From Dendrolimus kikuchii (Eukaryota > Arthropoda > Insecta > Lepidoptera > Lasiocampidae), in assembly GCA_019925095.2 (NCBI GenBank), contig CM034401.1:16995338-17059337 (forward strand): DNA of 64,000 bases. Direction: 5' to 3'. Under the pieces are notes generated by a model. The model was not told where the DNA came from and made no database searches. It worked only from the letters and a program-made list of their open reading frames with translations. Positions 43,041 to 53,205 of the stretch are shown here, in pieces. Each line of letters opens with the position of its first letter. The stretch's first letter is position 1. A program made the position numbers and the translations under genes.

Positions 43041-44123
43041 AAAATCAGTAATTCAATTTAGTTTTATTATTATTTTTGTAAAATATGGTTTTACTTATTT
43101 ATAACTTTGTACAAACGTGTTTTATTGTATCTATAGAATAATTTCAAAAAAGACACCAAGCAAAAAACCACAGAGGAAGAAGCCATATAACAGGAATTTC
43201 ACCAAATTGTAGGTCTTTGACTGACGCTAAACGAGAGAGTTCAGTTGTAGCTCTAGAAGTTCCATTTCGTGTAAGCCTTTTTAATATCAGCTCAGAGACC
43301 TATAGCTGCTGCACATGTGGCTTCCCATTAGTCGAATAGACAGTATACTAGCCAATCCTGTCCAATGCGACCAAAGCAACAATAACCACATTAGGTCCGA
43401 AAACTATTTGAAGTAAGTAAGGAAGAAAAAATGTCTGTTTCTTTTTTCCAACACTAATTAAACAGTGCATGCTCTTTGGCATTCGAACCCATGTCATTGA
43501 AATGAGTTGGTTCTTTATTCATTGAGCTTCCAGGGGTCTGTTCCTAACAGATATAATGTCAATAATAATCTTTATGAAAATTATAATTTGTGCGTCGTGT
43601 AAGGGTCCGATAAGGGTTTTCCCCACATGAATTCATGCAGCCGATTGAAAAGCTGACTCCTTGAGACGGCTTTGAGTGTTTTTAAAAGAAACTCCTTTGA
43701 TATTCCTAATGTGAAGTGTGTCAAATGGTTCAAAGTGGAAACATTTGATCGTGTTTTCAGAATTGACAAACCATATGGTTACATAGATTTTTATATTTAG
43801 GTTAAGTAGATTCTTCTTTGAAATTAGATTACTTCAGAAGCCTAATTTAAAATGCTTCATACGGCTTCCGTTCCTTGTCAAGGGGATATTGATGAGAGAC
43901 TTGCAACAACTAAATCATCCTTTATTTATATATATGTATATATTTATGTATGTAATATTAATAGGCATATTTATATATGTCTATTAAGTATAATTCTTAC
44001 TTATATCACATTTCACATATTTATATGTCTATTAATGAATAAAATATAATGTAAGTAACTGCATATCCTATAACATTTATGTATACCACTTTTGACAAAT
44101 GTTATCTATTTTATTCCTGCTAC
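43041..44123. other. Unassigned stretch
   Basis: A 62-codon minus frame (43581-43769) has no recognised motif. 'ttggcattcgaacccatg' near 43478 is B-box-like but isolated. Confidence 0.3.
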
Positions 44124-44252
44124 GGGTTGACTGGAAGAGATCGCTTTTTAGCGATAAGACCGCCCATTGTGCACATTTAGAATATTTTTAGGCTATAAGT
44201 TTTTTTGTGTTTTCTGTATTGGTGTACAATAAAGTGTTATCTATCTATCTAT
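44124..44252 (+). mobile_element. LINE 3'-tail copy with (ATCT)n
   Basis: Nearly identical to 39172-39297, with the hairpin ATCGCT TTTT AGCGAT and an ATCT tail. Confidence 0.85.
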
Positions 44253-44651
44253 TTTTCTTTTTTATAACACTAGGGAATGCATTTACGGACCCTGTCAGAG
44301 TTCGGGGGAGGTTTTCGTGTGAGGTTTATGTGGGATTCCCAGTGGCTGACTGTATTCCTATTTCCTGTGCTCCCGGCATGTGTCGACAGGAGGAGCACCT
44401 AAATGTTTAGTGGGTATTCCAACAAAGTACTGTTGATTTTTCAAAAATCTTATAAATTATCGTCAAAATCGGCCTCAAGACTCCTTCGAGTATTTAACGC
44501 TATTTCGTATGGTTAAGGATTTGGCCCTGAAGGTAAGCTTATTTACGCGATAATTATTGTATTGGCTATGAAGTATTTTAAATATGGATTTATTGTGCTT
44601 GTTTATTTTCTATCTATTAATATAATGTGTTATATAATCTAATATTATGCC
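44253..44651. other. Unassigned stretch
   Basis: No gene or repeat recognised. Confidence 0.3.
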
Positions 44652-44672
44652 TAATTCTTATAGTATAGACTA

Positions 44673-44734
<62 letters not shown>

Positions 44735-44755
44735 TAGTCTATACTATAAGAATTA
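44652..44755. repeat. Perfect 104-bp palindrome around (TA)26
   Basis: 26-bp arms at 44652-44677 and 44730-44755 are exact reverse complements, separated by 52 bp of TA. It could extrude a cruciform or long hairpin. Confidence 0.95.
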
Positions 44756-44882
44756 TATATATATTTCAATTTAACAATTCAAAAACTAAAAACTGGTAAG
44801 CAGCTTATTATATATACCATTTAATTAGTGATATACGTGAGAAAACATCACAAAAGCAAAATATATTACCTGTGGCGCCATG

Positions 44883-45199
44883 TTTTTTTATTTTTTATTG
44901 CAGGAGCTCAGCAGACAGGAGACGGCCTACTTAATGGAAAGCGGTTACCATCGCCTATAGACATTTGCAACACCAAAAGTGCTACAAATGCGCTGCTGCT
45001 CTCTTAAGGGAGACTGGAACCTGATCATTAATACCGGAACACAACTCAAGGTTGTTATGGCGACATACTTTAGACCAGGGGTGGTAGCCATCCAGTCGGG
45101 CAAATGCCCTACCACCTGGCTGTGGGTTGTTTTGTCGCCTCTTACGACAGGCCGCCCGGCCGCAGGAAATTGTATTCTTTCTCCGTTCCTGCACGGATA
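44883..45199 (-). repeat. SINE-A copy with CCATGT flanks
   Basis: Full length. CCATGT precedes the T-rich tail (44878-44883) and follows the head (45203-45208), a likely short TSD that supports retroposition with an A tail. Confidence 0.9.
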
Positions 45200-45509
45200 G
45201 ACCATGTATATAGTAGAAGCTATTCGGAGCTATAGTTTTTACTAGATGATTGTCATCCTAGTATTCTTCTGCTTCTATGACAGTAGTATATCTGAGGAAT
45301 AACTGAACATATCATTAGGGTTAATGCAGCACTCACTAGACGAGGTATTGGAAATAAGCTTTGTCATTGTTCTAAAAGGCTTGGCAAAGGGTCGCGAAGT
45401 GCATTCACTGGCTACACTAAGTAACATTAGTCGATTGTAGTTAACATTGCTTCCTAGTTTTATATAGTGATAATAATTAACCGAAGTGGATTCTGCTTTG
45501 AATTCTTTT

Positions 45510-46076
45510 GATAGATAGATAACACTTTATTGTACACCAATACAAAAATTACATACATACATATTATCACGCCTTTTTCCCATAGGGGTAGGCTATAGAT
45601 CTCCAATTGCGACGATCCTGACAAACAACTTTCGCTTCATCTACTTTCATTAACCTCTTTATACATGCACGTTTATTTGATATGCTTTTTATCTGACTTC
45701 GTTTTAACACTTCTGTTATTTGATTATGGTGTGTACGTCGTGGTCTACCGATAACAACTCTACCATTCACAATACTGTCATACACTTGTTTTGTAATTCT
45801 ATTTTCATCCATCCTCTCTACATGCCCAAACCACCTTAACATTCCTTTTTCAACTCTTGTTATTACATCTTCTTTCAATCCACAACGTTCCCTTATTACA
45901 CTGTTCTGTATCATATCATTCATGCTTACCTCACATATACTTATCAAAGCTTTCATTTCAACTGCATACATTCTACTTTCATGCTTCTTCTGCAAAGGCA
46001 CACAAAAGTTACTTTTCCTAATTATGCAAAAAGGTCCGTCTTATTGCAAAAGCGATATCTTCCAGACAACCCCAAG
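45510..46076 (-). mobile_element. LINE 3'-tail copy split by an RTE insertion
   Basis: Left piece 'gatagatagataacacttta' and 'ttgtacaccaatacaaaa'; right piece 'aaaaaggtccgtcttattgc' and 'gatatcttccagacaacccc'. Together they form one reversed tail. Confidence 0.8.
45553..46001 (-). mobile_element. RTE-b LINE fragment nested in LINE tail
   Basis: 144-codon minus frame with EMKALISICEVSM, LRWFGHVERMDENRIT, GRPRRTHHNQI and VVCQDRRNW, a second RTE subfamily. ACAAAAATTAC and ACAAAAGTTAC (45542-45552, 46002-46012) form a TSD with one mismatch. Confidence 0.88.
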
Positions 46077-47274
46077 CTTTCGTTCTTTTTTATAAACTGT
46101 TTAAACTAAACCTTTGTGTTTATTACTATCAGAAGAGTGTCGCTTTAGTTTCTTAGTTGGTGTTAGATTTATATATGTATGTACAGTTGTTATAAAACTT
46201 TATTACTCTTAAATACTTGACACTAGTCATAAATAAAAGAAGTAATAATAAAACGCATAACTTTCCAGTAATGTATTAATATAATTCAAATTATATAGTA
46301 ATGTATTAATATAATTCAAAACTTTGGAGTCAATTTTTTATTTATAGATGTATATTATTTTGTAGGTGTAGCTTTATTTGTAGTATAGTTTAGTTTATTT
46401 ATTTATAGTTTATTCCTAAAGCAATAATTAAATCGGAATACTAATGTGCACGCTGTATTTATATTTCCAAACTAAGCGAGTTTGCTTGTGTAATAGGTAA
46501 ATAGGCAACATACAAGGGCCATATCTAGGGATTGATTCCAGACACTCAAACTATAGTAAACAATGTAAAATTCTCTTGCGAAATTCAAATAGTCTATATA
46601 AAAATCCTACAAAAAAATTGTGTAATATAGTAAACCTAATACATATAAATAAAAAAATACCTAAAACACTATAAAAATGTCCAAGTTAAAATTGTCTGAG
46701 CCCGTTCAGACTACTGTCGCAGGGAAGGAGTGCCTAGGAGGCTTGTAGTGTGCATTACCTGACTAAACACATTAACTCTGAGTTTCAGTCTTGCGGTCGC
46801 TTGTGGCCTCGACTAGCCGTCTTTTTGTATATTTTTAAATACTCTAGATAAGCATGCTCCATCTCAGACTGCATTTCCACCTGACTTCAGGCGCAATGTA
46901 CGGTCAAACGTGAACCTATACAATATGAATAAATAGTCTCCAAGTCACGCGCGAACGAAGTGGCGGACACAGCTAATGTTATAAGAAAATTCTTAATTAA
47001 AAGTTCAGCCATATTTGCAATGATAAAAATACCAATTAATTTTTAATAGAATGCAAATAAATACAAAATCTGTCTTTGAACCACCGAGATTGCTGATTTG
47101 AATATCAATATTGAATTTAAGGTCTGTTTTGAATATGTCAATAACATTTCCAATCAACCTGTATACAGAATTTGTGCGAAGTAATGATCAATTACATAAT
47201 TCATGATATTTCTATGCTCATAGTAATTTGACATTTCTTATAAAGCGTGTTTAGAATTTCATTTACTGCTGGAA
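46077..47274. other. Unassigned stretch with short tandem repeat
   Basis: 46266-46321 holds nearly two copies of a ~31-bp unit beginning AGTAATGTATTAATATAATT. No gene or RNA recognised. Confidence 0.4.
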
Positions 47275-47341
47275 AAGGGCAATAGCCGAAAGGTTGACGG
47301 CCCACCTGATGGAAATTGGTTACCGTCGTTTATATAATAAT
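47275..47341 (-). repeat. SINE-A-related core, interrupted
   Basis: 'gacggcccacctgatggaaa' and 'ggttaccgtcgtttata', cut by the LTR-like element that follows. Confidence 0.65.
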
Positions 47342-47867
47342 TGTTGCGGACGGAATCATCCCCCTGACCTCTCCTCCGGAAATCTCGTATCCCTACGCCC
47401 CGCTTACCGCGAATATGTAGCTCGCTCCGTTAGCTGCTAAGCGTCTGCATTTTTGTAGTACCTTAGTAAGCACGGGGCGAGCCTCCGACATCTTTTGGTC
47501 AAGTATATACACATTGGTCAGTTTATACACACAAGGAAGACTAAGATGACCAGGAAGACCAAGGAGCATTCGGAAGACTCTACAGCCATTAGACTCTCAG
47601 CGTGATTACGTGGATCTTGTGGACCACCAGTGTATAGTGATTAGCGCCACTCGTATTGCTCGGTGTAATCGATACAATTAGTGCTATCTATGTTCAGTGT
47701 AACATCCGGGGCTAGTGCTAAGTTGTGTTGGTTAACCTCGAACGTGCCGTTTGATACAGTAGTGCTGATCGCACGTGTTGCTGTTGTAGCGCCTATGAAT
47801 AAATACAGTCAATTTGCTAAGGGGTGTATCATTTACGGCGACCCCTGCGCCCCCACGCACAACAACA
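47342..47867 (+). mobile_element. Putative solo LTR (copia-like termini)
   Basis: 526 bp from TGTTGCGGACGGAATC to ACAACAACA, i.e. TGTTG..CAACA ends. It has a poly-A-like 'aataaatacagtc' near 47799. Flanks ATAAT and ATACT agree at only four of five bases at best. It interrupts a SINE-A-related core. The 68-codon frame inside is probably spurious. Confidence 0.5.
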
Positions 47868-48339
47868 ATACTAGCATTTGCCTGTGACTTCATCCACGTT
47901 GGACAGGTAACAAAGGTTACAGTTATTTTGCTAAATATAAAATTATAGGTTATTTTCAGCAGAGTAATGGAATTTTTTAGTATGAAAATACATGAATCTC
48001 GGAAATTCCCTTAAAAGCTCAAGATAAGTAATGTTACTAAATGCATACCCAACTACAATTGTTTTACTAGTTAAGATTTTATCGATCAGTAAAAATTTCG
48101 CATCGGAATCAATACTTTTGGTAGTCCTGGCGATTTTAAGCCTCTTCTAAGAAAATTCCCGTAGGATTCTCGGGATATAAAACACCTCAGATTTTAAGTC
48201 CGGGAATTTACTATAGACCAGCGAAAACCGTATTGAATTCGGCGCAGTAGTTTTTACGTGAATCCTAAGCAGATAAACACAAAAAGTGTAAGAAACAAAA
48301 TACTATGCTTTTACAATTTTATAATGTTACTAGGATATG
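47868..48339. other. Partly Helitron-like, otherwise unassigned
   Basis: 48170-48260 ('gggatataaaacacctcag', 'cagtagtttttacgtgaatc') resembles the Helitron family of 39640 in reverse. Confidence 0.4.
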
Positions 48340-48620
48340 TTCACGCCTTTGTCCACGCTTATCTTGATATTCCTGCGGGATTTCCGGAACACAAAGTATC
48401 GCAGCATTTGAAAAAATAATGTAAGCTATCGTTTTAGTGGAAACTGTGTCGGAATGAGCTAATTTTTATGTAATCGAACAGCTTCAAACCGCTCCCGGGA
48501 ATATTTACGCGGCATTCCCGGGATAAAAAGTAACACAGAATCTAATTCTAAGAATTAGCTGTCGATCAGTAGTTTTAACGTGAATCCCGAACAAACAGAA
48601 AAACGACAGACACAAGAAAT
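48340..48620 (-). mobile_element. Helitron 3' part
   Basis: CTAGGATATGTTCACGCC, 'aaagtatcgcagcatttg' and 'cccgggataaaaagtaac', reverse orientation. Confidence 0.65.
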
Positions 48621-48767
48621 AAAAAAAAAATTGCATCGTGTTCTCCGTTGTTTATATTGTATTGTATTGTGTTTCGGTTGTTTTTTTTAAATAGCTTTAA
48701 TGTACAGACACGGCATGCTTAAGAATTTTATAATATCATAGATATATTTCAGATATGTAATAATAAC

Positions 48768-49052
48768 AGCCCATAAACGTACCACTGCTGGGCTCGAGCC
48801 TTCCATCATAGGAGAACGGAGAGTATATATACTTCATATGCTGGTCTAAGGCGGCTTGGCAGGTTAGACACATCGGCTATCTCGATGTGCAGGTTTCATC
48901 ACGATGCTTTCCTTTACCGTTAACATGTGGTAGTTGTAACAATATGCACATTAGGTCAGAAATCAGCTTAAGTGGTGCATTCTTTCTGCCCAGGATTCGA
49001 ACCCGCGCGTTTTGAGTTTAGGACGCGTATGCTAACTATTAAGCTACAAAAG
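48768..49052 (-). repeat. SINE-B, near full length
   Basis: Tail-side 'aacagcccataaacg' to the tRNA-like head 'aggattcgaacccgcgcg' (reversed B box) and 'atgctaactattaagcta'. Confidence 0.88.
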
Positions 49053-49082
49053 CTTTTTATGGCCCTTCGCAATATAAAAGGT

Positions 49083-49240
49083 GTTACCAATGTGCTGCCG
49101 GCCTCGAAGAGAGACTACATTCTGGTTACTGATGCCGGAACACCACTCAAGGTATCTAGATAGCAGTGGTGGCCAAATAGACAATCAAATACCCTACCAC
49201 CTGGCTGAGAGTTGTTTCGTCGCCTCTGACACACAAAGAC
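49083..49240 (-). repeat. SINE-A, diverged fragment
   Basis: 'accaatgtgctgccggcctc', 'ctggttactgatgccgg', 'taccctaccacctggctga' and 'gttgtttcgtcgcctc'. Confidence 0.7.
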
Positions 49241-49389
49241 ATCTAGGCGCAGAAATATTAATTTTTAATATCGAGCCTTTACCGCCATTTTATCGTAAGA
49301 GACATTTTGACCTAATTATACATTTTTTTTCAAAAGGTATTTTAAACCAATATTTTGTTTTAAAACATTCGGTTTTTGATTCAGTAGGG

Positions 49390-50060
49390 TCTAATCTAAC
49401 TCAAACTTCAGTTTGAGCTTCAGCATGTCAATCAAGTCTTACAACGCAATCAGCTGAAGAATCCACACCTACGTCACAAAGGCCCTAAACCACCTTCAGT
49501 TGAGCGGTGCCCTGCTATCCTACCCTACATCAAGGGGGTCAGACAGAATTGGTCATAAACTCAGGCGAGCTTCAATCAAAACATATTTCAAGCCGCATAA
49601 AAAGTATAACCAGTTTTTGAGACCTGTGAAATGCAATATGCTACTACATGATGCAGGTGTCTACAAACTCGATTGTGAGTGTGGATTATCTTACATTGGT
49701 CAAACAAAGAGGAGCATAAAAACACGGGTAAAAGAACACATTGCTGACATGAAACACACAAGGTCTACAAAGTCTGCGATCTGTGAACACACGCTGGTTA
49801 AACCCAACCACTACATCAGATTCGATAAACCACAAATCCTCGCGAAAGAAAATCGTTTCATACCTAGAATGATGCGTGAGGCTATTTAAATCAAAAAAAC
49901 AACCAAATTTCAATAGAGAAGATGATTGGTAAGTACCACCTGTTTGGGATCCGATCATCAAAACTATCAAGACCCAAACCTAGCAAAAACCAATTGTCAG
50001 ACCTCAAGACACTGTGAGCTCTTTCTGCTTGCACCGGAACACAAACCAACTTAAAACGAT
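49390..50060 (+). pseudogene. Penelope-like element, GIY-YIG endonuclease region
   Basis: The open frame 49500-49889 includes HKLRRASIKTYFKP, then GVYKLDCECGLSYIGQTKRS with the VYK..YIG core, the following Arg of the KTRVKEH block, and SAICEHTL. This is the C-terminal GIY-YIG nuclease of Penelope-like retroelements, with the CxC of the CECG variant. Residues after the stop at 49889 (FNREDDW-like, shifted) continue the family match. Upstream, 49520-49550 reads on in another frame, so at least one shift separates it from the RT domain, which is absent. Dead fragment. Confidence 0.85.
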
Positions 50061-50157
50061 AGCTTAATATTTTTTTCAAATACTGCGGTATTTTGTGTTC
50101 CAGGAATCCCGCGGGAAATTCAATTCAAGCGTAAACGAATTTGCGGGCATATCCTAG
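50061..50157 (+). mobile_element. Helitron 3' end
   Basis: 'caaatactgcggtattttg', 'gaatcccgcgggaaatt' and the terminal 'gcgggcatatcctag' followed by T. Confidence 0.7.
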
Positions 50158-50643
50158 TCTGTTATATATACATATTTATCTTTTCTTCCTACCAATAAAC
50201 GTTTTCGTCGTATAAATGTTCTAAAGATATGTAAGCTTTCTCAAGCGCTATTGAACCTTGGCCTAGATTTCTTATTACATTGCAGCGCTACTATACCTAC
50301 TGAATTAAAAATGTTTAACTGAATTTGTTTCGTCATATTATGTCCTGGTTATGGTGGAGTATAACAAATTAACAACCAAACATAAGAGGTAAGATATTTA
50401 ATTCAGGTGTAGTGGCATATATGTATATCAAATTGAATATACCAGACCATTATGTGATGGGACGTAGGTAGCCACTAATGTTCGTAATACCGACACGACA
50501 AACTTGCTTAATATGGCCCCTATAATATAGGCTTTACGAACACTGAACTACATGTGTCAACAAATTGATATTAATTTCTGAATTCACAATAACAGCTTAC
50601 ATACCATTTATATTATTATTGACGACCACACTATTTACCACGC
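50158..50643. other. Unassigned stretch
   Basis: No gene recognised. On the LTR reading of the next feature, this would be retroelement internal sequence or flank. Confidence 0.3.
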
Positions 50644-50692
50644 TCTGGATCCCGAGAGGGAGCGTGGGTTCGAACCCCACACCTGACACCAT
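50644..50692 (+). other. tRNA-Leu-like 3' half ending in CCA, fused to an LTR
   Basis: Reads as anticodon-stem 3' strand (CTCTGG), a long variable arm (TCCCGAGAGGGA), a T arm GTGGG TTCGAAC CCCAC, acceptor ACCTGAC, A and an encoded CCA (50690-50692). Eukaryotic tRNA genes do not encode CCA, and the 5' half is absent, so it is not a tRNA gene. TG of a presumed LTR follows at once. Confidence 0.75.
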
Positions 50693-50860
50693 GTAGTGTA
50701 GGGAGCTCGCGTAAATCAAACATCTCGTTACGTGTGATTCTTTATTAACTACCTTCATGCAATAATATCTTTAACTAGTAACACCTACATAACAGTATTC
50801 GTAACCTGTACCCAAGGATATTTATGAATATAAATAGCTAGTTTTCGCCCGTGGTCGAAA
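50693..50860 (-). mobile_element. LTR end (R-U5) of an LTR retroelement
   Basis: In minus-strand sense: poly-A signal AATAAAGAATCACACG (reversed at 50740-50750), then about 55 bp ending CTACACTACA, immediately followed by a primer-binding site TGGTGTCAGGTGTGGGG complementary to the tRNA-Leu 3' end. The outer end is not clear; from about 50850 a Helitron-like 'ctagttttcgcccgtgg' intervenes. Confidence 0.6.
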
Positions 50861-51261
50861 TTCGACCATAATAATTAATGTCAAAGACTATACTTCTATA
50901 TCTGTAAATTTGACTTGAACAATAAACATAAGAGTATATATGCGTGTGTGTGTCTAATACATAGTAATGTATGTAATGATTTTTTCATTGATTTAATGTA
51001 TGTTTTATGCATAATTAAAAAAATATATTAGCATTCGTCGCTTCTTGTCTATGTGAATTATGAGTGTGCGAAATTTCATACTCCTCCGTCCCCGCAATTT
51101 TCGTAAAAAGGGGTACAAAGTTAACGTATTAATATATAGATTGCACAAATAAATAATTGGTAATCTTTATAAAATTTGATACATATATATTTTAAAGAAC
51201 AGTGAGAAGACAGACTTTTGTACAATCGGAGCCGCGACAAAGGCTGCCTTAATAAATAATG
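50861..51261. other. Unassigned stretch
   Basis: Includes a short GT-rich run (50942-50953). No gene recognised. Confidence 0.3.
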
Positions 51262-51269
51262 CTCTAAAG

Positions 51270-51693
51270 TAGGGATTCTCAAAGTGGTCAATATCGACCC
51301 TCTTGGGTCGAATTCGGTTTCCCAGAGGTGGCATAAATAAAAACTGATTTTGAGGGTCGAAAAGTCTAAAGATCGACACCTATTCGTTAACACAAGCTAT
51401 TATTTTGTGTTTGTCTGCCGATTATTATTATTATTATTATTATTATTTGAAACTTTTAAGATGCTGTACAAGTTGTGTAATGTATACCAACTTGTTATAA
51501 GATGACTAATATTTAAGCAGGAAGTATCATTGTTATACTTTTTAAAAACTAAAGTCGATAAGCGTGCACAAGTTCGTACAAGATGAAAAACTGGGCAAGT
51601 CAATAAGCGTGGACAACTTTGTGCAAGATAAATTGGCTATAGGTACAGTTCAATTAAAAGGGTCTCTTGCCGAAAATACTTTGGGAATCTCTG
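51270..51693. mobile_element. hAT-type non-autonomous element
   Basis: Left TAGGGATTCTCAAAGTGG; reverse complement of the right end CAGAGATTCCCAAAGTATT. Flanks CTCTAAAG and CCCTAAAG (51262-51269, 51694-51701) are 8-bp duplications with one mismatch. Contains an (ATT)9 run at 51421-51447. No transposase. Confidence 0.82.
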
Positions 51694-51701
51694 CCCTAAA
51701 G

Positions 51702-52071
51702 GCATCGAAATGCAATGTGGGCTTCATGCCTTCAATACATAAATTCACAAGCGCTTTATGTAAGTAACTTGAAATTAATGCTTTCAATAATGTTAAGTTG
51801 TATTCTGTTTAAATAAATATTGCAGTATTTTTACTTGGCCTTTGTTACATCAATAAATTACTTAAAAACATTTCAGTCGCGTTTTTTAAACTTCGTGGTC
51901 CACGATATTAAACTATAAAATATTTATAGTTCATATTGGAAATGTGCTTCCTGTATATTTTACTCGAAATATAGGGGTTTTAAAAAGTTTTGGATACTTG
52001 CGTTTATTTAATGTTGTATAGATAGAAGTCAAGAATTCGCAAGTAGCAAAATGAATTATCGATTGTTCAAA
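51702..52071. other. Unassigned stretch
   Basis: AT-rich with no recognised feature. Confidence 0.3.
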
Positions 52072-52075
52072 ATAT

Positions 52076-52499
52076 TGTTACAATTTAGGCCACCTGCATA
52101 TCTGTAAACAAAACACATTTATTACCCGTCGGCGTTTAAACTAATAACATTGAAAATCTTTTATGACCATCTTCTTTTGTTTACTTTGTGTCTAAAATTT
52201 GTGATTGAAAAAACAGCCCATTGTGTATTGTAATCTTTATTGTATCACGCGGGCGAGAGACATATTGTATCGGTGCAGTATAAAATAATGCCCCATTGGA
52301 AAGATCGGCAGTCTAGCGATAGCCACAAGCGAAGCAAGACGTTAGTGACGGACTTTGCGCGTGTTATTGAATCGTGCATTACGTTTGCACTGGTTGTGTT
52401 CAGTTATATTTGTACCTGTGTTATACGTGTTTGTATAATTCTAATAAATTCTATAGTAATTCCAACAGCATTTTAATTTGAGTCCTGCAACTCGTAACA
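52076..52499 (+). mobile_element. Solo LTR, ATAT-site family (copy 5)
   Basis: 424 bp from TGTTACAATTTAGG to CTCGTAACA, with ATAT on both sides (52072-52075, 52500-52503). TATA box in 'gtgcagtataaaataatgcc', poly-A signal 'aataaattctat'. Closest to copy 2 at 17513. Confidence 0.93.
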
Positions 52500-52503
52500 A
52501 TAT

Positions 52504-52768
52504 GATATCCTAAAATAGATTTTTTATGCTCATAATAAGTTTTTAAATGTATTTCTACCGTAGTAATAGACATAAACAATAAAATATCAATTTGTTAAAA
52601 GCATTTTATTTATATTATGTGTAATAATCGCGCATTTTATTCAAGCTAATTGTAACCTATTAGTTTCATGGTTTTTAGTGTTTTCATTTATCCATTCATT
52701 CACGAAAATTTTAAGAATTCTTCTTCTTATTTGGATAGCAAATCATCTATGATTAATTATAAAGTATA
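52504..52768. other. Unassigned stretch
   Basis: AT-rich with nothing recognised. Confidence 0.3.
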
Positions 52769-52942
52769 ACCCACAGCCGGGTGGTAGGGTATGCGCCTGT
52801 CAGGATGACTACCAGCCTTAGTCAAGAGCATGCCGCTAAAATAGCCTTGAGTTTTGTTCCAGCAAATATTCATATGGGACGGTAACCACTTTCCATCACA
52901 CTTGGCCAGTCAGCCTTTCTGCTGTACTCCAGCAATAAAAAA
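52769..52942 (+). repeat. SINE-A, diverged and internally deleted
   Basis: 'aacccacagccgggtggtag', 'ccttgagttttgttccagca', then straight to 'ggtaaccactttccatca' and 'ctccagcaataaaaaa'. Confidence 0.75.
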
Positions 52943-52979
52943 GTTCTACACTTATTTTTATTTACATATTAATGTATTC

Positions 52980-53085
52980 GTTTTTGAAGACCAAGGGCTA
53001 TAAAAATGGCCCGGACTTTTGGAGGGCTTGCGTGGGACCATGGGAAGGCCAACACGTGGAAGCCCCTTGACAAATTTAATGTATT
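52980..53085 (+). repeat. Family C short copy
   Basis: 'gaagaccaagggctataaaa', 'catgggaaggccaacacgtg' and 'gccccttgacaaattt', matching 6480-6570. Confidence 0.75.
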
Positions 53086-53205
53086 AGTTATTATTATATA
53101 TTAAGAAACTTGTATTAGAACAATTTTGGAATAGATATAATTCATGTAAAGTTTTAAGCTATGGCGATCAACAAGAATATCGCTGATTTTTTTTAGCATT
53201 AAGTC

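Noticed and set aside
50640..50692. A functional tRNA-Leu gene
   Set aside because: The 5' half (acceptor, D arm, anticodon) is missing and CCA is encoded.
51421..51447. (ATT)9 as a coding Asn-repeat
   Set aside because: Simple repeat within a hAT-type non-autonomous element.
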